A stretch of DNA of 12,055 nt from an uncultured Clostridium sp. (GTDB lineage Bacteria > Bacillota > Clostridia > TANB77 > CAG-508): assembly GCA_900553985.1 (NCBI GenBank), contig USFW01000036.1, positions 1-12,055 on the forward strand, given 5' to 3'. Positions 1-7,741 of this stretch are shown one piece after another. The stretch's first letter is position 1, and each line of letters starts with the position of its first letter. A program made the translations under genes and the position numbers. The notes under the pieces were generated by a model. The model saw nothing but the letters and a program-made list of their open reading frames with translations. It was not told where the DNA came from and did not search any database.

Positions 1-1145
1 AAAAACTTGATGGAGTAAAAATAAAAACAGTTCCATCTATATCAGAAATTTTAGAAAATGAATCTCTTGCTTCACAAATAAGAGATGTAAGAATAGAAGA
101 TCTTCTTGGAAGAGATGAAATTGTTATAAATGATGGAAGTATTAGAGGGCTTATAGAAGGAAAAGTTATTTTTGTAACAGGAGGAGCTGGAAGTATAGGT
201 TCAGAACTTACAAGACAGATTGCAAAGTTTAATCCAAAACAGCTTATTACTCTTGATGTAAATGAAAATGATACATATTTTTTAGCGCTGGAGCTTAAAA
301 GAAAGTATCCAAACTTAGATTTAGTTTCTGAAATATGTAATATAAGGGAAAAAGATAAACTGGAATTTCTATTTAATAAATACAGACCAAATGTAGTATT
401 TCATGCAGCAGCTCATAAACATGTACCTCTTATGGAGCATAACCCAGAAGAAGCTATAAAAAATAATATATTTGGTACAAAGAAAGTTGCAGAGTGCGCA
501 GATAAATATGGTGTAGAAAGAATGGTTCTTATCTCTACAGATAAAGCGGTTAACCCTACAAACCTTATGGGAGCAAGTAAAAGAGCTTGTGAGCTTGTAA
601 TAGAACATATGAATAAGGTTTCTAAAAATACAAAATTTATGGCAGTAAGATTTGGAAATGTACTTGGAAGCAATGGTTCAGTTATTCCAATATTTAAAAA
701 ACTTATTTCAGAAGGAAAAAATCTTACAGTTACTCATAAAGATATAACTAGATATTTTATGACTATTCCTGAAGCAGCTCAGCTTGTTATTGAAGCTGGG
801 GCAATAGGAAAAGGTGGAGAGATTTTTATTCTTGATATGGGAAAACCAGTAAAAATCTATGATCTTGCTATGAGTATGATAAAACTTTCAAATGCAAATG
901 TTGGAATTGATATTGTAGGACTTAGACCTGGAGAAAAACTTTTTGAAGAACTTCTTTATGATGTAAATTCTGCAATAAAGACAGATAATAAGAAAATATT
1001 TATTACAAAAATAGAAGATGGTGCAGTTGATATAACTGAATACTTTGATAAGTTGGAAGAGAGTATTAAAAATCCAAATATTGATGAGATTAAAAAAGTT
1101 ATGAAACAACTTGTAGTTTCTTACAAGGAAGTGAAATATAACTAA
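1..1145 (+). CDS. UDP-GlcNAc 4,6-dehydratase, membrane type (CapD/PglF/WbpM family), 5'-truncated by window
   Basis: The frame is open from base 3 to the TAA at 1143-1145, giving about 380 residues. The family is usually about 600 residues, so the N-terminal membrane helices and part of the first nucleotide-binding domain lie left of the window; the first internal ATG (432) is not the start. The sequence shows a linker (PSISEILEN, then SQIRDVRIEDLLGRD), the NAD-binding motif GGAGSIGSEL near 180-209, AAAHKHVPLMEHNP near 405-449, and STDKAVNP followed by M-x-x-x-K near 527-582. Met in place of the usual SDR Tyr is typical of this family. These enzymes convert UDP-GlcNAc to UDP-2-acetamido-2,6-dideoxy-xylo-4-hexulose with retained C5 configuration at the inner membrane. 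The product could feed the reductase at 2353 or, with an unseen aminotransferase, a bacillosamine route. The family is certain; the exact sugar is not. Confidence 0.95.
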   Translation, partial: KLDGVKIKTVPSISEILENESLASQIRDVRIEDLLGRDEIVINDGSIRGLIEGKVIFVTGGAGSIGSELTRQIAKFNPKQLITLDVNENDTYFLALELKRKYPNLDLVSEICNIREKDKLEFLFNKYRPNVVFHAAAHKHVPLMEHNPEEAIKNNIFGTKKVAECADKYGVERMVLISTDKAVNPTNLMGASKRACELVIEHMNKVSKNTKFMAVRFGNVLGSNGSVIPIFKKLISEGKNLTVTHKDITRYFMTIPEAAQLVIEAGAIGKGGEIFILDMGKPVKIYDLAMSMIKLSNANVGIDIVGLRPGEKLFEELLYDVNSAIKTDNKKIFITKIEDGAVDITEYFDKLEESIKNPNIDEIKKVMKQLVVSYKEVKYN

Positions 1146-1669
1146 TGACTGAAGTTATTTTAATTGGTGCAGGTGGACATGGAAAAGTAGTTTTAGATGC
1201 AGTTTTATCTAATCCAAATACAGATATAAAAATTATAGGCTTTCTTGATGATGGAGATATTAATGAAATTCATGGAATAAAAAAACTTGGAAATATAAAA
1301 GATTTTGTGAATTTTAAAGATAAAAAATTTCATATAGCGCTTGGTAACAATAAATTTCGTGAAAAAATTGCTAAAGAATTAGGCGAAGAAAATCTTATAT
1401 CTATTATTCATAAAACAGCATATATAAGTTCTATAAGTAAAGTAGGAAATGGAACTTATATAGGAGCTATAACAGTTATTAATCCTGAATGTGAAATAGG
1501 AAAAGGTTGCATAATAAATACAGGGACAATAGTAGAGCATAATTCTTATATTGGAGATTACAGTCATCTTTCATATAGGATTTTAGTTGGAAGTGAAAGC
1601 AAAATCTCTTCAGGAGCAATGATAGATATGGGAAGGATAATAGAGAGAAATAGTAAAATAAAGGGGTAG
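1145..1669 (+). CDS. PglD/NeuD-like sugar O/N-acyltransferase, short left-handed beta-helix form
   Basis: 174 residues; the ATG overlaps the preceding stop (TAATG). The N-terminus MTEVILIGAGGHGKVVLDAV is the small Rossmann-like sugar-nucleotide domain of the NeuD/PglD family, and AxGNNKFR (near residue 67) fits it. The C-terminal half is hexapeptide repeat (GNGTYIGAITVINPECEIGKGC). It keeps the VEHN and GDYSHLS segments, whose histidines in PglD serve as the general base and its neighbour. After that the repeats continue in register (VGSESK, ISSGAM, IDMGRI, IERNSK), but the protein ends without the usual GVPAK-type tail, so it is about 20-40 residues shorter than typical members. In the bacillosamine pathway PglD acetylates the C4 amine of the UDP-sugar made by PglF and PglE. 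No PglE aminotransferase is in this window, so the acceptor is open; it could also be a free-standing sugar acetyltransferase. Confidence 0.82.
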   Translation: MTEVILIGAGGHGKVVLDAVLSNPNTDIKIIGFLDDGDINEIHGIKKLGNIKDFVNFKDKKFHIALGNNKFREKIAKELGEENLISIIHKTAYISSISKVGNGTYIGAITVINPECEIGKGCIINTGTIVEHNSYIGDYSHLSYRILVGSESKISSGAMIDMGRIIERNSKIKG

Positions 1670-1672
1670 GAG

Positions 1673-2353
1673 ATGTTTTTTAAAAGATTATTTGATATTG
1701 TGGCTTCATTTGTTGGGATAATATTTCTTTTTCCAATAATGATAATAGTTGGAATAATAATAAAACTTACTTCAAAAGGTCCAATTTTTTTTAAACAAAG
1801 AAGACTTACTATTAATGCTAGAGAGTTTACAATTTATAAATTTAGAAGTATGAGAACAGATTTTGATAAAGATGCAAAAGGAATACAAGTTAAAGGAAGC
1901 AGCAGTGCAATTACTCCAATAGGAAAAATAATAAGAAAAACAAAACTTGATGAACTTCCACAACTTTTTAATATTTTAATGGGAGATATGAGTTTTATTG
2001 GACCAAGACCTGAACTTCCAAGAAGACTTAAATATTATTCAGAAAGAGATAAGGGAATATTTAAAGTGAGAAGTGGAATATCTTCTCCAGCAAGTATAGT
2101 TTTTTCAGATGAAGAATATCTTATGAATCAAGTTAAAGATCCTGAAAAATTCTATATTGAGCAAATAATGCCTTACAAAATAGATCTTAATCTTTATTAT
2201 GTTGAAACAAGAAATTTCTGGAATGATATTTATCTTATAATTGCAACATTTTTAAAAATTATAAATAAGGTTAATGATAACAGTATTGTAAAAAATAAAG
2301 AGTTATTAGATAAGAAAAAAGAAATAGAGAAAAAAATAGGGGTTGAGTATTAA
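1673..2353 (+). CDS. Initiating phosphoglycosyl transferase (PglC/CapM/WcaJ-type bacterial sugar transferase)
   Basis: 226 residues, a small monotopic phosphoglycosyl transferase. Residues 1-32 start FKRLFDIVASFVG and form one hydrophobic membrane segment with a central Pro21, the kind of break that makes the re-entrant helix of PglC. Family landmarks follow: GPIFFKQRR (36-44), YKFRSM (55-60), the catalytic Asp-Glu pair in KLDELPQ (Asp93, Glu94), and GDMSFIGPRPELP (104-116). The C-terminus is RSGISSPASIVFSDEEY rather than the RPGITGWAQVNG form of WcaJ, nearer the small PglC/CapM-like enzymes. It transfers a sugar 1-phosphate, probably the 2,6-dideoxy-HexNAc made by the neighbours, to undecaprenyl phosphate on the cytoplasmic face and so begins the repeat unit. 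AGGGG at 1662-1666 precedes the ATG by 6 bases. The gene follows the acetyltransferase in the same frame with only TAG GAG between. Confidence 0.93.
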   Translation: MFFKRLFDIVASFVGIIFLFPIMIIVGIIIKLTSKGPIFFKQRRLTINAREFTIYKFRSMRTDFDKDAKGIQVKGSSSAITPIGKIIRKTKLDELPQLFNILMGDMSFIGPRPELPRRLKYYSERDKGIFKVRSGISSPASIVFSDEEYLMNQVKDPEKFYIEQIMPYKIDLNLYYVETRNFWNDIYLIIATFLKIINKVNDNSIVKNKELLDKKKEIEKKIGVEY

Positions 2354-3237
2354 TGGAAAAGAAAACTCTTATGATAACAGGAGCTAGTGGATTTATAGGG
2401 AGTAACTTTATAGAAAGATATAAAGATAAATATAACATTATTCCTGTAGATTTATTAAAAGTAAAACCTGAAGAATTAGATTTCACAGGTGTTGATTGTG
2501 TTCTTCATCTTGCAGCTCTAGTACATCAAATGAATGGAGCGCCAAGAGAAAAATATTTTGAAGTAAATACAGAACTGACTAAAAAAATGGCAGAGGAAAG
2601 TAAAAAACATGGAGTAAAACATTTTGTTTTTTATAGTACAGTAAAAGTTTATGGATATGATGGAGATTTATATAATCATAATATTGTTTTAAATGAAAAT
2701 TCTCCTTGTAATCCTAAAAATGACCCATATGGAGAAAGCAAATGGGAGGCAGAAAAAATACTTAAATCTCTTGAAAGTGAAAATTTCAAAGTTGGAATTA
2801 TAAGACCACCTATGGTTTATGGAAAAGGTGTAAAAGGGAATATGGAAAATCTTATAAAACTTATTAAAAAGCTTCCAATTTTACCTTTTAACTATGATAA
2901 AAACAGAAGAAGTTTAGTAAATATAGAAAATCTTATGTATCTTACAAGTTTAGTTATAGATAAAGAAACTCAAGGAGTATTTCTTCCTCTTGATGAAAAG
3001 AATTTATCACTAAAAGAAATATTTGAAGGAATAGAAAAAGCATATAGTTTAAAAAGACTAAATATTCCATTAATTCAACCATTCTTCTGGTTACTTACAA
3101 AGTTGAAACCAAATATAATGGTAAGACTTTATGGAAGTCTACAATTTGAAAATAAGGAAACACAAGAAACATTAAATTATATTCCAAAAATAAGTTATGA
3201 AGATGGAATTAGAAAAATGATTGGTGATGAAAAATAA
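2353..3237 (+). CDS. SDR-family sugar-nucleotide 4-ketoreductase/epimerase (CapN/WbpV-like)
   Basis: 294 residues of extended SDR. TGASGFIGSNF (residues 9-19) is the NAD(P)-binding GxxGxxG loop. LHLAALVHQ (51-59), FYSTVKVYG with Ser95, and Y126-x-x-x-K130 in DPYGESKWEAE give the catalytic Ser-Tyr-Lys set. RPPMVYGKGVKGN (151-163) and NRRSLVNIENL (184-194) are marks of the WbpV/WreQ/CapN subgroup, which reduces the 4-keto group of UDP-2-acetamido-2,6-dideoxy-4-hexulose to UDP-D-QuiNAc (WbpV/WreQ) or UDP-D-FucNAc (CapN). Length matches CapN (about 295). Lying next to a retaining 4,6-dehydratase and the initiating transferase supports this role. The sequence alone does not say whether the C4 hydroxyl ends equatorial or axial. 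The ATG overlaps the upstream stop as TAATG, with AGGGG at 2338-2342. Confidence 0.87.
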   Translation: MEKKTLMITGASGFIGSNFIERYKDKYNIIPVDLLKVKPEELDFTGVDCVLHLAALVHQMNGAPREKYFEVNTELTKKMAEESKKHGVKHFVFYSTVKVYGYDGDLYNHNIVLNENSPCNPKNDPYGESKWEAEKILKSLESENFKVGIIRPPMVYGKGVKGNMENLIKLIKKLPILPFNYDKNRRSLVNIENLMYLTSLVIDKETQGVFLPLDEKNLSLKEIFEGIEKAYSLKRLNIPLIQPFFWLLTKLKPNIMVRLYGSLQFENKETQETLNYIPKISYEDGIRKMIGDEK

Positions 3238-4451
3238 TGAAGAATATTTTATTTATTTTTTTAAGACATTCAGAAAATCCCAATGATTCTACTTTGACTA
3301 AAGATTTATCAGATGAGTTTTTTAAGCAGGGAAATAATGTAACAGTTGTTACTATACTTGAAAAAAAATATAAAAAAGAAACTCAAATAAAAATAGAAAA
3401 TGGATATGAGGTTTTAAGAGTTAAAACAGGAGATTATTTCAATGTTTCAAATAAAATTGAAAAAGGAATTACTTCTTTAACTATGATTTCTAAATTAAAA
3501 AAAGAAATCATAAAATATCTAGGAAATAAAAAATACGATTTAATTATTACTCACACTCCTTTTATATCAACAGAAAAACTAATAAATCCTTTAAAGAGAT
3601 ACTTTAATTGTCCTGCTCATCTTATTTTATGGGATATATTTCCACAAAATGCAAAAGATATTGGAATTTTAAATAATAATTTATTATTTTCTTATTTTAA
3701 ATACAATGAAAAGAAAATGTTTCTAACATATGATTGTATATGGTGTATGTCAGAAGGAAATGTGAATTATTTAAAGGAAAATTACTCATACTTAGATGAA
3801 AGTAAAATTAAACTTTTAAGAAATTGGGCAATAATAAAGCCTAATGTTGAAATTAATAAAAAAGAAATTAGAAATAAATATGGTTTCTCAGAAGATGAAT
3901 TTATTGCAATTTTTGGTGGAAATATGGGGAAACCTCAAAAATTGGAAAATATTTTATCTTTAGCTCAAAGAAGTTTGGAAAATAAAAAAATAAAATTTTT
4001 ATTTATTGGAAATGGATCAGAAAAAGAAAGATTGGAAAAATTAGCTAAAGAAAATAATCTTTCGAATGTAACTTTTATCAATCAAGTTCCAAGAGAAGAT
4101 TATGAAAAAATAACAGCTTCTTGTGATATTGGACTTGTAAGTTTAGATGAAAGATTTACAGTACCTAATTTTCCATCAAAAACAACTGATTATTTTAAAC
4201 TTTCTTTACCGATACTTGCTAGTCTTGATAGATGTGCTGCAGAAGATTATGGAAATTTTTTACAAAATAAAGTTAAAGGTGGATTATTTGCAGAAGCTGG
4301 TAATATAGAAGGACTATATAATCAGTTTATGAAACTATATAATAATGAAAGTTTAAGAAAAACATTAGGAAATAATGGAAGAAAATATTATGAAAAATAT
4401 TTAGGTGTAGATAAAGCCTATAAAACTATTATAAAAGAGGTTGAGAAATAA
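3237..4451 (+). CDS. GT4-family glycosyltransferase, WbuB/CapL-like (candidate L-FucNAc transferase)
   Basis: 404 residues, GT-B fold, no signal peptide. The N-terminal domain opens MKNILFIFLRHSENPNDST with a disordered-loop pattern seen in WbuB proteins and carries LWDIFPQNAKDIG (131-143), the WbuB-type acceptor-domain motif. The C-terminal nucleotide-sugar domain has FGGNMGKPQKLENIL (226-240), FLFIGNGSEKERL (254-266), FINQVPREDYEKI (280-292) and VPNFPSKTTDYFKLSLPILAS (309 onward), where the GT4 donor-site residues sit. WbuB of E. coli O26 and CapL of S. aureus (about 401 residues) are linked to L-FucNAc addition. The next gene begins UDP-L-FucNAc synthesis, so the donor is probably UDP-L-FucNAc and the acceptor the undecaprenyl-linked first sugar (inference). 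ATG overlaps the upstream TAA (TAATG); GGTGA at 3223-3227 is a weak Shine-Dalgarno. Leucine codons shift to mostly TTA from this gene on. Confidence 0.87.
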   Translation: MKNILFIFLRHSENPNDSTLTKDLSDEFFKQGNNVTVVTILEKKYKKETQIKIENGYEVLRVKTGDYFNVSNKIEKGITSLTMISKLKKEIIKYLGNKKYDLIITHTPFISTEKLINPLKRYFNCPAHLILWDIFPQNAKDIGILNNNLLFSYFKYNEKKMFLTYDCIWCMSEGNVNYLKENYSYLDESKIKLLRNWAIIKPNVEINKKEIRNKYGFSEDEFIAIFGGNMGKPQKLENILSLAQRSLENKKIKFLFIGNGSEKERLEKLAKENNLSNVTFINQVPREDYEKITASCDIGLVSLDERFTVPNFPSKTTDYFKLSLPILASLDRCAAEDYGNFLQNKVKGGLFAEAGNIEGLYNQFMKLYNNESLRKTLGNNGRKYYEKYLGVDKAYKTIIKEVEK

Positions 4452-5497
4452 TGAGTTTATTCAAAGATAAAACTTTATTAATAACTGGGGGAACTGGTTC
4501 TTTTGGAAATGCTGTTTTAAATCGTTTTTTAAAAACAGATATAAAAGAAATTAGAATTTTTTCAAGAGATGAAAAAAAACAAGATGATATGAGACATGAA
4601 TTTCAGGCTAAAATGCCTGAAGTTGCAGGAAAAATAAAATTCTATATAGGAAATGTAAGAGATATTAGTTCTGTTAAAAATGCTATGCATAGAGTGGACT
4701 ATATATTTCATGCTGCAGCTCTTAAACAAGTTCCATCATGTGAATTTTTTCCAGTAGAAGCTGTAAAAACAAATGTAATAGGGACAGAAAATGTATTAAC
4801 AGCAGCTATAGAAGCAAGAGTAAAAAATGTTGTTTGTCTTTCTACAGATAAAGCAGCTTATCCTGTAAATGCAATGGGAACATCCAAAGCAATGATGGAA
4901 AAAGTAATTGTTGCAAAATCAAGAACAGTTAATCCTGAAGATACAAAAATATGTTGTACAAGATATGGAAATGTTATGTGTTCAAGAGGAAGTGTAATTC
5001 CTTTATGGATAGAACAAATTAAACAAGGAAATCCAATTACAATTACAGAACCAACTATGACAAGATTTATTATGAGCCTTGATGAGGCAGTAGATTTAGT
5101 TCTATTTGCTTTTGAAAATGGAATTAGTGGAGATATTTTAGTTCAAAAAGCTCCAGCTTGTACAATAGAAGTTTTAGCTAAAGCTGTAACAGAATTATTT
5201 GCACCAGGACATGAAATAAAAGTAATTGGTATTCGTCATGGGGAAAAAATGTATGAAACACTTCTTACAAATGAAGAATGTGCAAATGCAATTGATATGG
5301 GAGAATTTTATCGTGTTCCATGCGATAAAAGAGATCTTAACTATGATAAATACTTTAAAGAAGGAAATGTTGAGCGCAATACTCTAAGTGAATTTAATTC
5401 AAATAATACAGAATTATTAGATGTTGAACAAGTAAAAGAAAAATTACTTTCTCTTGCTTATATTAGAGAAGAACTTGAAAAATGGAAAAATAGATAA
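4451..5497 (+). CDS. fnlA: UDP-GlcNAc 4,6-dehydratase/5-epimerase (FnlA/WbjB/CapE)
   Basis: 348 residues, close to CapE (about 343). It is soluble and lacks the membrane N-terminus of the gene at position 1. ITGGTGSFGNAVL (11-23) binds NADP; SRDEKKQDDMRHEF (38-51) is the FnlA signature stretch; HAAALKQVPSCEF (87-99), LSTDKAAYPVNAMGTSK (130-146) carries Asp133-Lys134 and M142-x-x-x-K146 with Met replacing the SDR Tyr; TRYGNVMCSRGSVIPLW follows. This is the inverting enzyme of UDP-L-FucNAc synthesis: it dehydrates UDP-GlcNAc and inverts C5 to give the beta-L-arabino 4-keto sugar. It is the first of three enzymes, followed by the genes at 5512 and 7742. ATG overlaps the upstream TAA (TAATG), with AGAGG at 4436-4440. 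The C-terminal tail after residue 310 (NSNNTELLDVEQVKEKL) is the usual one for the subgroup. Confidence 0.95.
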   Translation: MSLFKDKTLLITGGTGSFGNAVLNRFLKTDIKEIRIFSRDEKKQDDMRHEFQAKMPEVAGKIKFYIGNVRDISSVKNAMHRVDYIFHAAALKQVPSCEFFPVEAVKTNVIGTENVLTAAIEARVKNVVCLSTDKAAYPVNAMGTSKAMMEKVIVAKSRTVNPEDTKICCTRYGNVMCSRGSVIPLWIEQIKQGNPITITEPTMTRFIMSLDEAVDLVLFAFENGISGDILVQKAPACTIEVLAKAVTELFAPGHEIKVIGIRHGEKMYETLLTNEECANAIDMGEFYRVPCDKRDLNYDKYFKEGNVERNTLSEFNSNNTELLDVEQVKEKLLSLAYIREELEKWKNR

Positions 5498-5511
5498 GAG
5501 AGAGGGTAATT

Positions 5512-6678
5512 ATGAAAATATTAATAACAGGAGCTAAAGGTTTTGTTGGAAAAAATTTAGTTGAGAATTTAAAAAATATCAGAGATGGAAAAGACAGAGT
5601 TCATAAATTTTCAAGTGATTTAGAAATTCTTGAATATGATATTGATAATACAGAAATAGAATTAGAAGAATATTGCAAAAAAGCAGATTTTGTTTTTAAT
5701 CTTGCAGGAGTAAACAGACCAAAAGATAATTCTGAATTTATGAAAGGTAATTTTGGCTTTGGAGAAAAACTTTTAAACTTACTTAAAAAATATAAAAATA
5801 ATTGTCCTGTTATGCTTTCATCATCTGTTCAAGCAATTCTTGAAGGAAGATATGCAGGAAGTGAATATGGAAAAAGTAAACTTGCAGGAGAAGAACTTTT
5901 TAAAGATTATGGAAAAGAAACAGGAGTAAGAGTTTTAATTTATCGTTTTCCTAATCTTTTTGGAAAATGGTGCAAACCTAATTACAATTCTGCTGTTGCT
6001 ACTTTCTGTAACAATATTGCAAATAATCTTCCTATTCAAGTAAATGATAGAAATACAGAACTTGATTTAGTATACATTGATGATTTAGTAGAAGAATTAT
6101 TAAGAGCAATAAATGGAAATGAAACTAAAGATGAAAAAGGATACTGTTATGTTCCTGAAGTTCACCATGTAACTTTAGGAGAGATAGTAGATCTTCTTTA
6201 TGAATTTAAAGAAAGTAGAAAAAATCTATTTATTCCTAATATGATAGAGGGAAGTTTCAGTAAAAAACTTTATTCAACTTACCTTTCATACTTAGATCCT
6301 AAAGATTTCAGCTATTCTTTAAAAATGAATGAAGACAATAGAGGAAGTTTTACAGAAATAGTAAAAAGTTTAGACAGAGGACAGGTAAGTATAAATATAA
6401 GCAAACCTGGAATAACTAAAGGGCAACATTGGCACAATACTAAAAATGAGAAATTCTTAGTTGTTGCAGGAGAAGGAATAATTCAACTTCGTAAAATAGG
6501 AACAGATGAAATAGTTGAATATAAAGTAAATGGAAAAGAGATGACCGTTGTAGATATGATTCCTGGATATACTCACAATATTATTAATACAAGCAAAACA
6601 GAAAACCTTGTAACTGTTATGTGGTGTAATGAATGTTTTAATCCAGAAAAACCTGATACATATTTTGAAGAGGTATAG
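5512..6678 (+). CDS. fnlB: UDP-L-FucNAc pathway epimerase/reductase (FnlB/WbjC/CapF), SDR plus cupin
   Basis: 388 residues against about 369 for CapF. Two domains are visible. Residues 1 to about 250 are an SDR domain with GAKGFVG (7-13), FNLAGVNRPKD (62-72), SSSVQAILEGRYAG (103-116) and Y119-x-x-x-K123. Residues about 260-388 are a cupin: SLDRGQVSINISKPG, then GQHWHNTKNEKF with H306, H308 and E313, then H355 in PGYTHNI, the HxH-E-H metal set. In CapF the cupin epimerises C3 of the FnlA product and the SDR domain reduces C4 with NADPH, giving UDP-2-acetamido-2,6-dideoxy-L-talose for the FnlC step. All key residues are present. A strong AGAGGG at 5501-5506 lies 5 bases before the ATG, so this gene does not depend on coupling. 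Its usual partner fnlC is not next to it; a polymerase gene intervenes. Confidence 0.96.
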   Translation: MKILITGAKGFVGKNLVENLKNIRDGKDRVHKFSSDLEILEYDIDNTEIELEEYCKKADFVFNLAGVNRPKDNSEFMKGNFGFGEKLLNLLKKYKNNCPVMLSSSVQAILEGRYAGSEYGKSKLAGEELFKDYGKETGVRVLIYRFPNLFGKWCKPNYNSAVATFCNNIANNLPIQVNDRNTELDLVYIDDLVEELLRAINGNETKDEKGYCYVPEVHHVTLGEIVDLLYEFKESRKNLFIPNMIEGSFSKKLYSTYLSYLDPKDFSYSLKMNEDNRGSFTEIVKSLDRGQVSINISKPGITKGQHWHNTKNEKFLVVAGEGIIQLRKIGTDEIVEYKVNGKEMTVVDMIPGYTHNIINTSKTENLVTVMWCNECFNPEKPDTYFEEV

Positions 6679-6680
6679 AG

Positions 6681-7721
6681 ATGAACTTTTATAAAGTAGA
6701 TTGTATTTATTTTCTTTTTCCCATATTATGTATTTTACTATATTTTACTAAAAAATATAAAGTTTTTCTTTCTCTATACTTAATAGCATTTTTAGGTTTT
6801 TCTAAAATAGGAGCTGATTATAATGGATATTTGATACATTTTAATCAACATAAAGCAAATGTCTTATTAAATAATATTCACGGCGAATTATTTTTTAAGC
6901 TATATATGAAATTATTCGTAAAAATAGGATTAAGTTATGAAATTTTTAGAGTATTTCATATAGTTTTATTTTTAAGTTTAATTTGCTATTTTTTATATAA
7001 ATTATCAAAAAATTACTATTGTTCCCTATTTATTTTATATTGTGGATACATAATATATCTTTGTAGTGCATATAGACAATTAATATCAATGGCATTTGTA
7101 TTTATTGGATTGTATTTAATGAAAAAAAGAAAATATAATTTACCAATACTATTAAATATGGTAGGAATTAATTTTCATATATCAAGCATTTTGTTATTGC
7201 TATTTTTTATATTTTATAAAATAAAAAAAATTATAAAAAATATAAATAAGAAAATAATAGTATTTATAACAATAGGTTGTTTAATATTAAGATTTTGTAT
7301 GATATACTCAGTAAAATATATAAGTATAATATTAAATATAATTGGTAAAGGAGTACATTTTAATATTTATACTCAAAGTTTACAATTATTACCATTTGGT
7401 TTACTAACAAGATTAATACCCTTTATAGTTGTTTTAACATTTTATAAAAATAGAGATAATTTTGAAAATAAAATTTTTATAATGTATGTATTTTCAATAT
7501 TATTGTATTTTTTATTTCCGTTTGAAATTATAATGGGAAGATTAACGAATAATGGAAGAATTTTAGAATGTATTTTATTTCCTATTTTAATAAAGCAACA
7601 AAATAAAAAGCTTAATAAAAATATTCTAAAGTTATTTGTAATTACATATTTTATATTAGTTTTAATAAATCAATTATTAAAACAATATGGATATTATCCA
7701 TATATAAATATTTTATTTTAA
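6681..7721 (+). CDS. EpsG-like Wzy polysaccharide polymerase (integral membrane)
   Basis: 346 residues, strongly hydrophobic, with roughly ten predicted membrane helices by eye (about 8-21, 28-42, 92-107, 112-128, 136-147, 153-178, 191-222, 240-255, 265-285, 316-332). No close family is certain, but motifs fit the EpsG family of polymerases: GADYNGYLIHFN (44-55), SAYRQLISMAF (129-139), NMVGINFHISSIL (159-171) and IMGRLTNNGRILECILFPILI (284-304). Conserved Arg132-Gln133, His166 and the Arg287/Arg293 loop are the kind of residues found in outward loops of this family. Predicted role: joins repeat units at the outer face of the inner membrane. It begins 2 bases after the fnlB stop with AGAGG at 6669-6673. 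It is more AT-rich than the two genes around it, and it separates fnlB from fnlC, which are usually adjacent. Confidence 0.85.
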   Translation: MNFYKVDCIYFLFPILCILLYFTKKYKVFLSLYLIAFLGFSKIGADYNGYLIHFNQHKANVLLNNIHGELFFKLYMKLFVKIGLSYEIFRVFHIVLFLSLICYFLYKLSKNYYCSLFILYCGYIIYLCSAYRQLISMAFVFIGLYLMKKRKYNLPILLNMVGINFHISSILLLLFFIFYKIKKIIKNINKKIIVFITIGCLILRFCMIYSVKYISIILNIIGKGVHFNIYTQSLQLLPFGLLTRLIPFIVVLTFYKNRDNFENKIFIMYVFSILLYFLFPFEIIMGRLTNNGRILECILFPILIKQQNKKLNKNILKLFVITYFILVLINQLLKQYGYYPYINILF

Positions 7722-7730
7722 AAAATTAAA

Positions 7731-7735
7731 AGGAG
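7731..7735 (+). promoter_or_regulatory. Ribosome binding site deciding a TTG start for fnlC
   Basis: AGGAG is followed by a 6-base spacer and TTG at 7742. No ATG lies in frame between the wzy stop and the first conserved motif of FnlC, so TTG is the best start. Confidence 0.85.
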
Positions 7736-7741
7736 AAAATA

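Noticed and set aside
3361..3368. A8 tracts (also at 4572-4579, 7223-7230 and 10801-10808) as phase-variation switches
   Set aside because: Runs of this length are expected in such AT-rich DNA, all are in frame, and none is longer than eight.
7685..7703. Perfect 8-base inverted repeat (ATATGGAT, 3-base loop, ATCCATAT) followed by T-rich DNA at the end of wzy, as a terminator
   Set aside because: Only two G-C pairs in the stem, no clean T run, and it lies in coding sequence; an unlikely intrinsic terminator.
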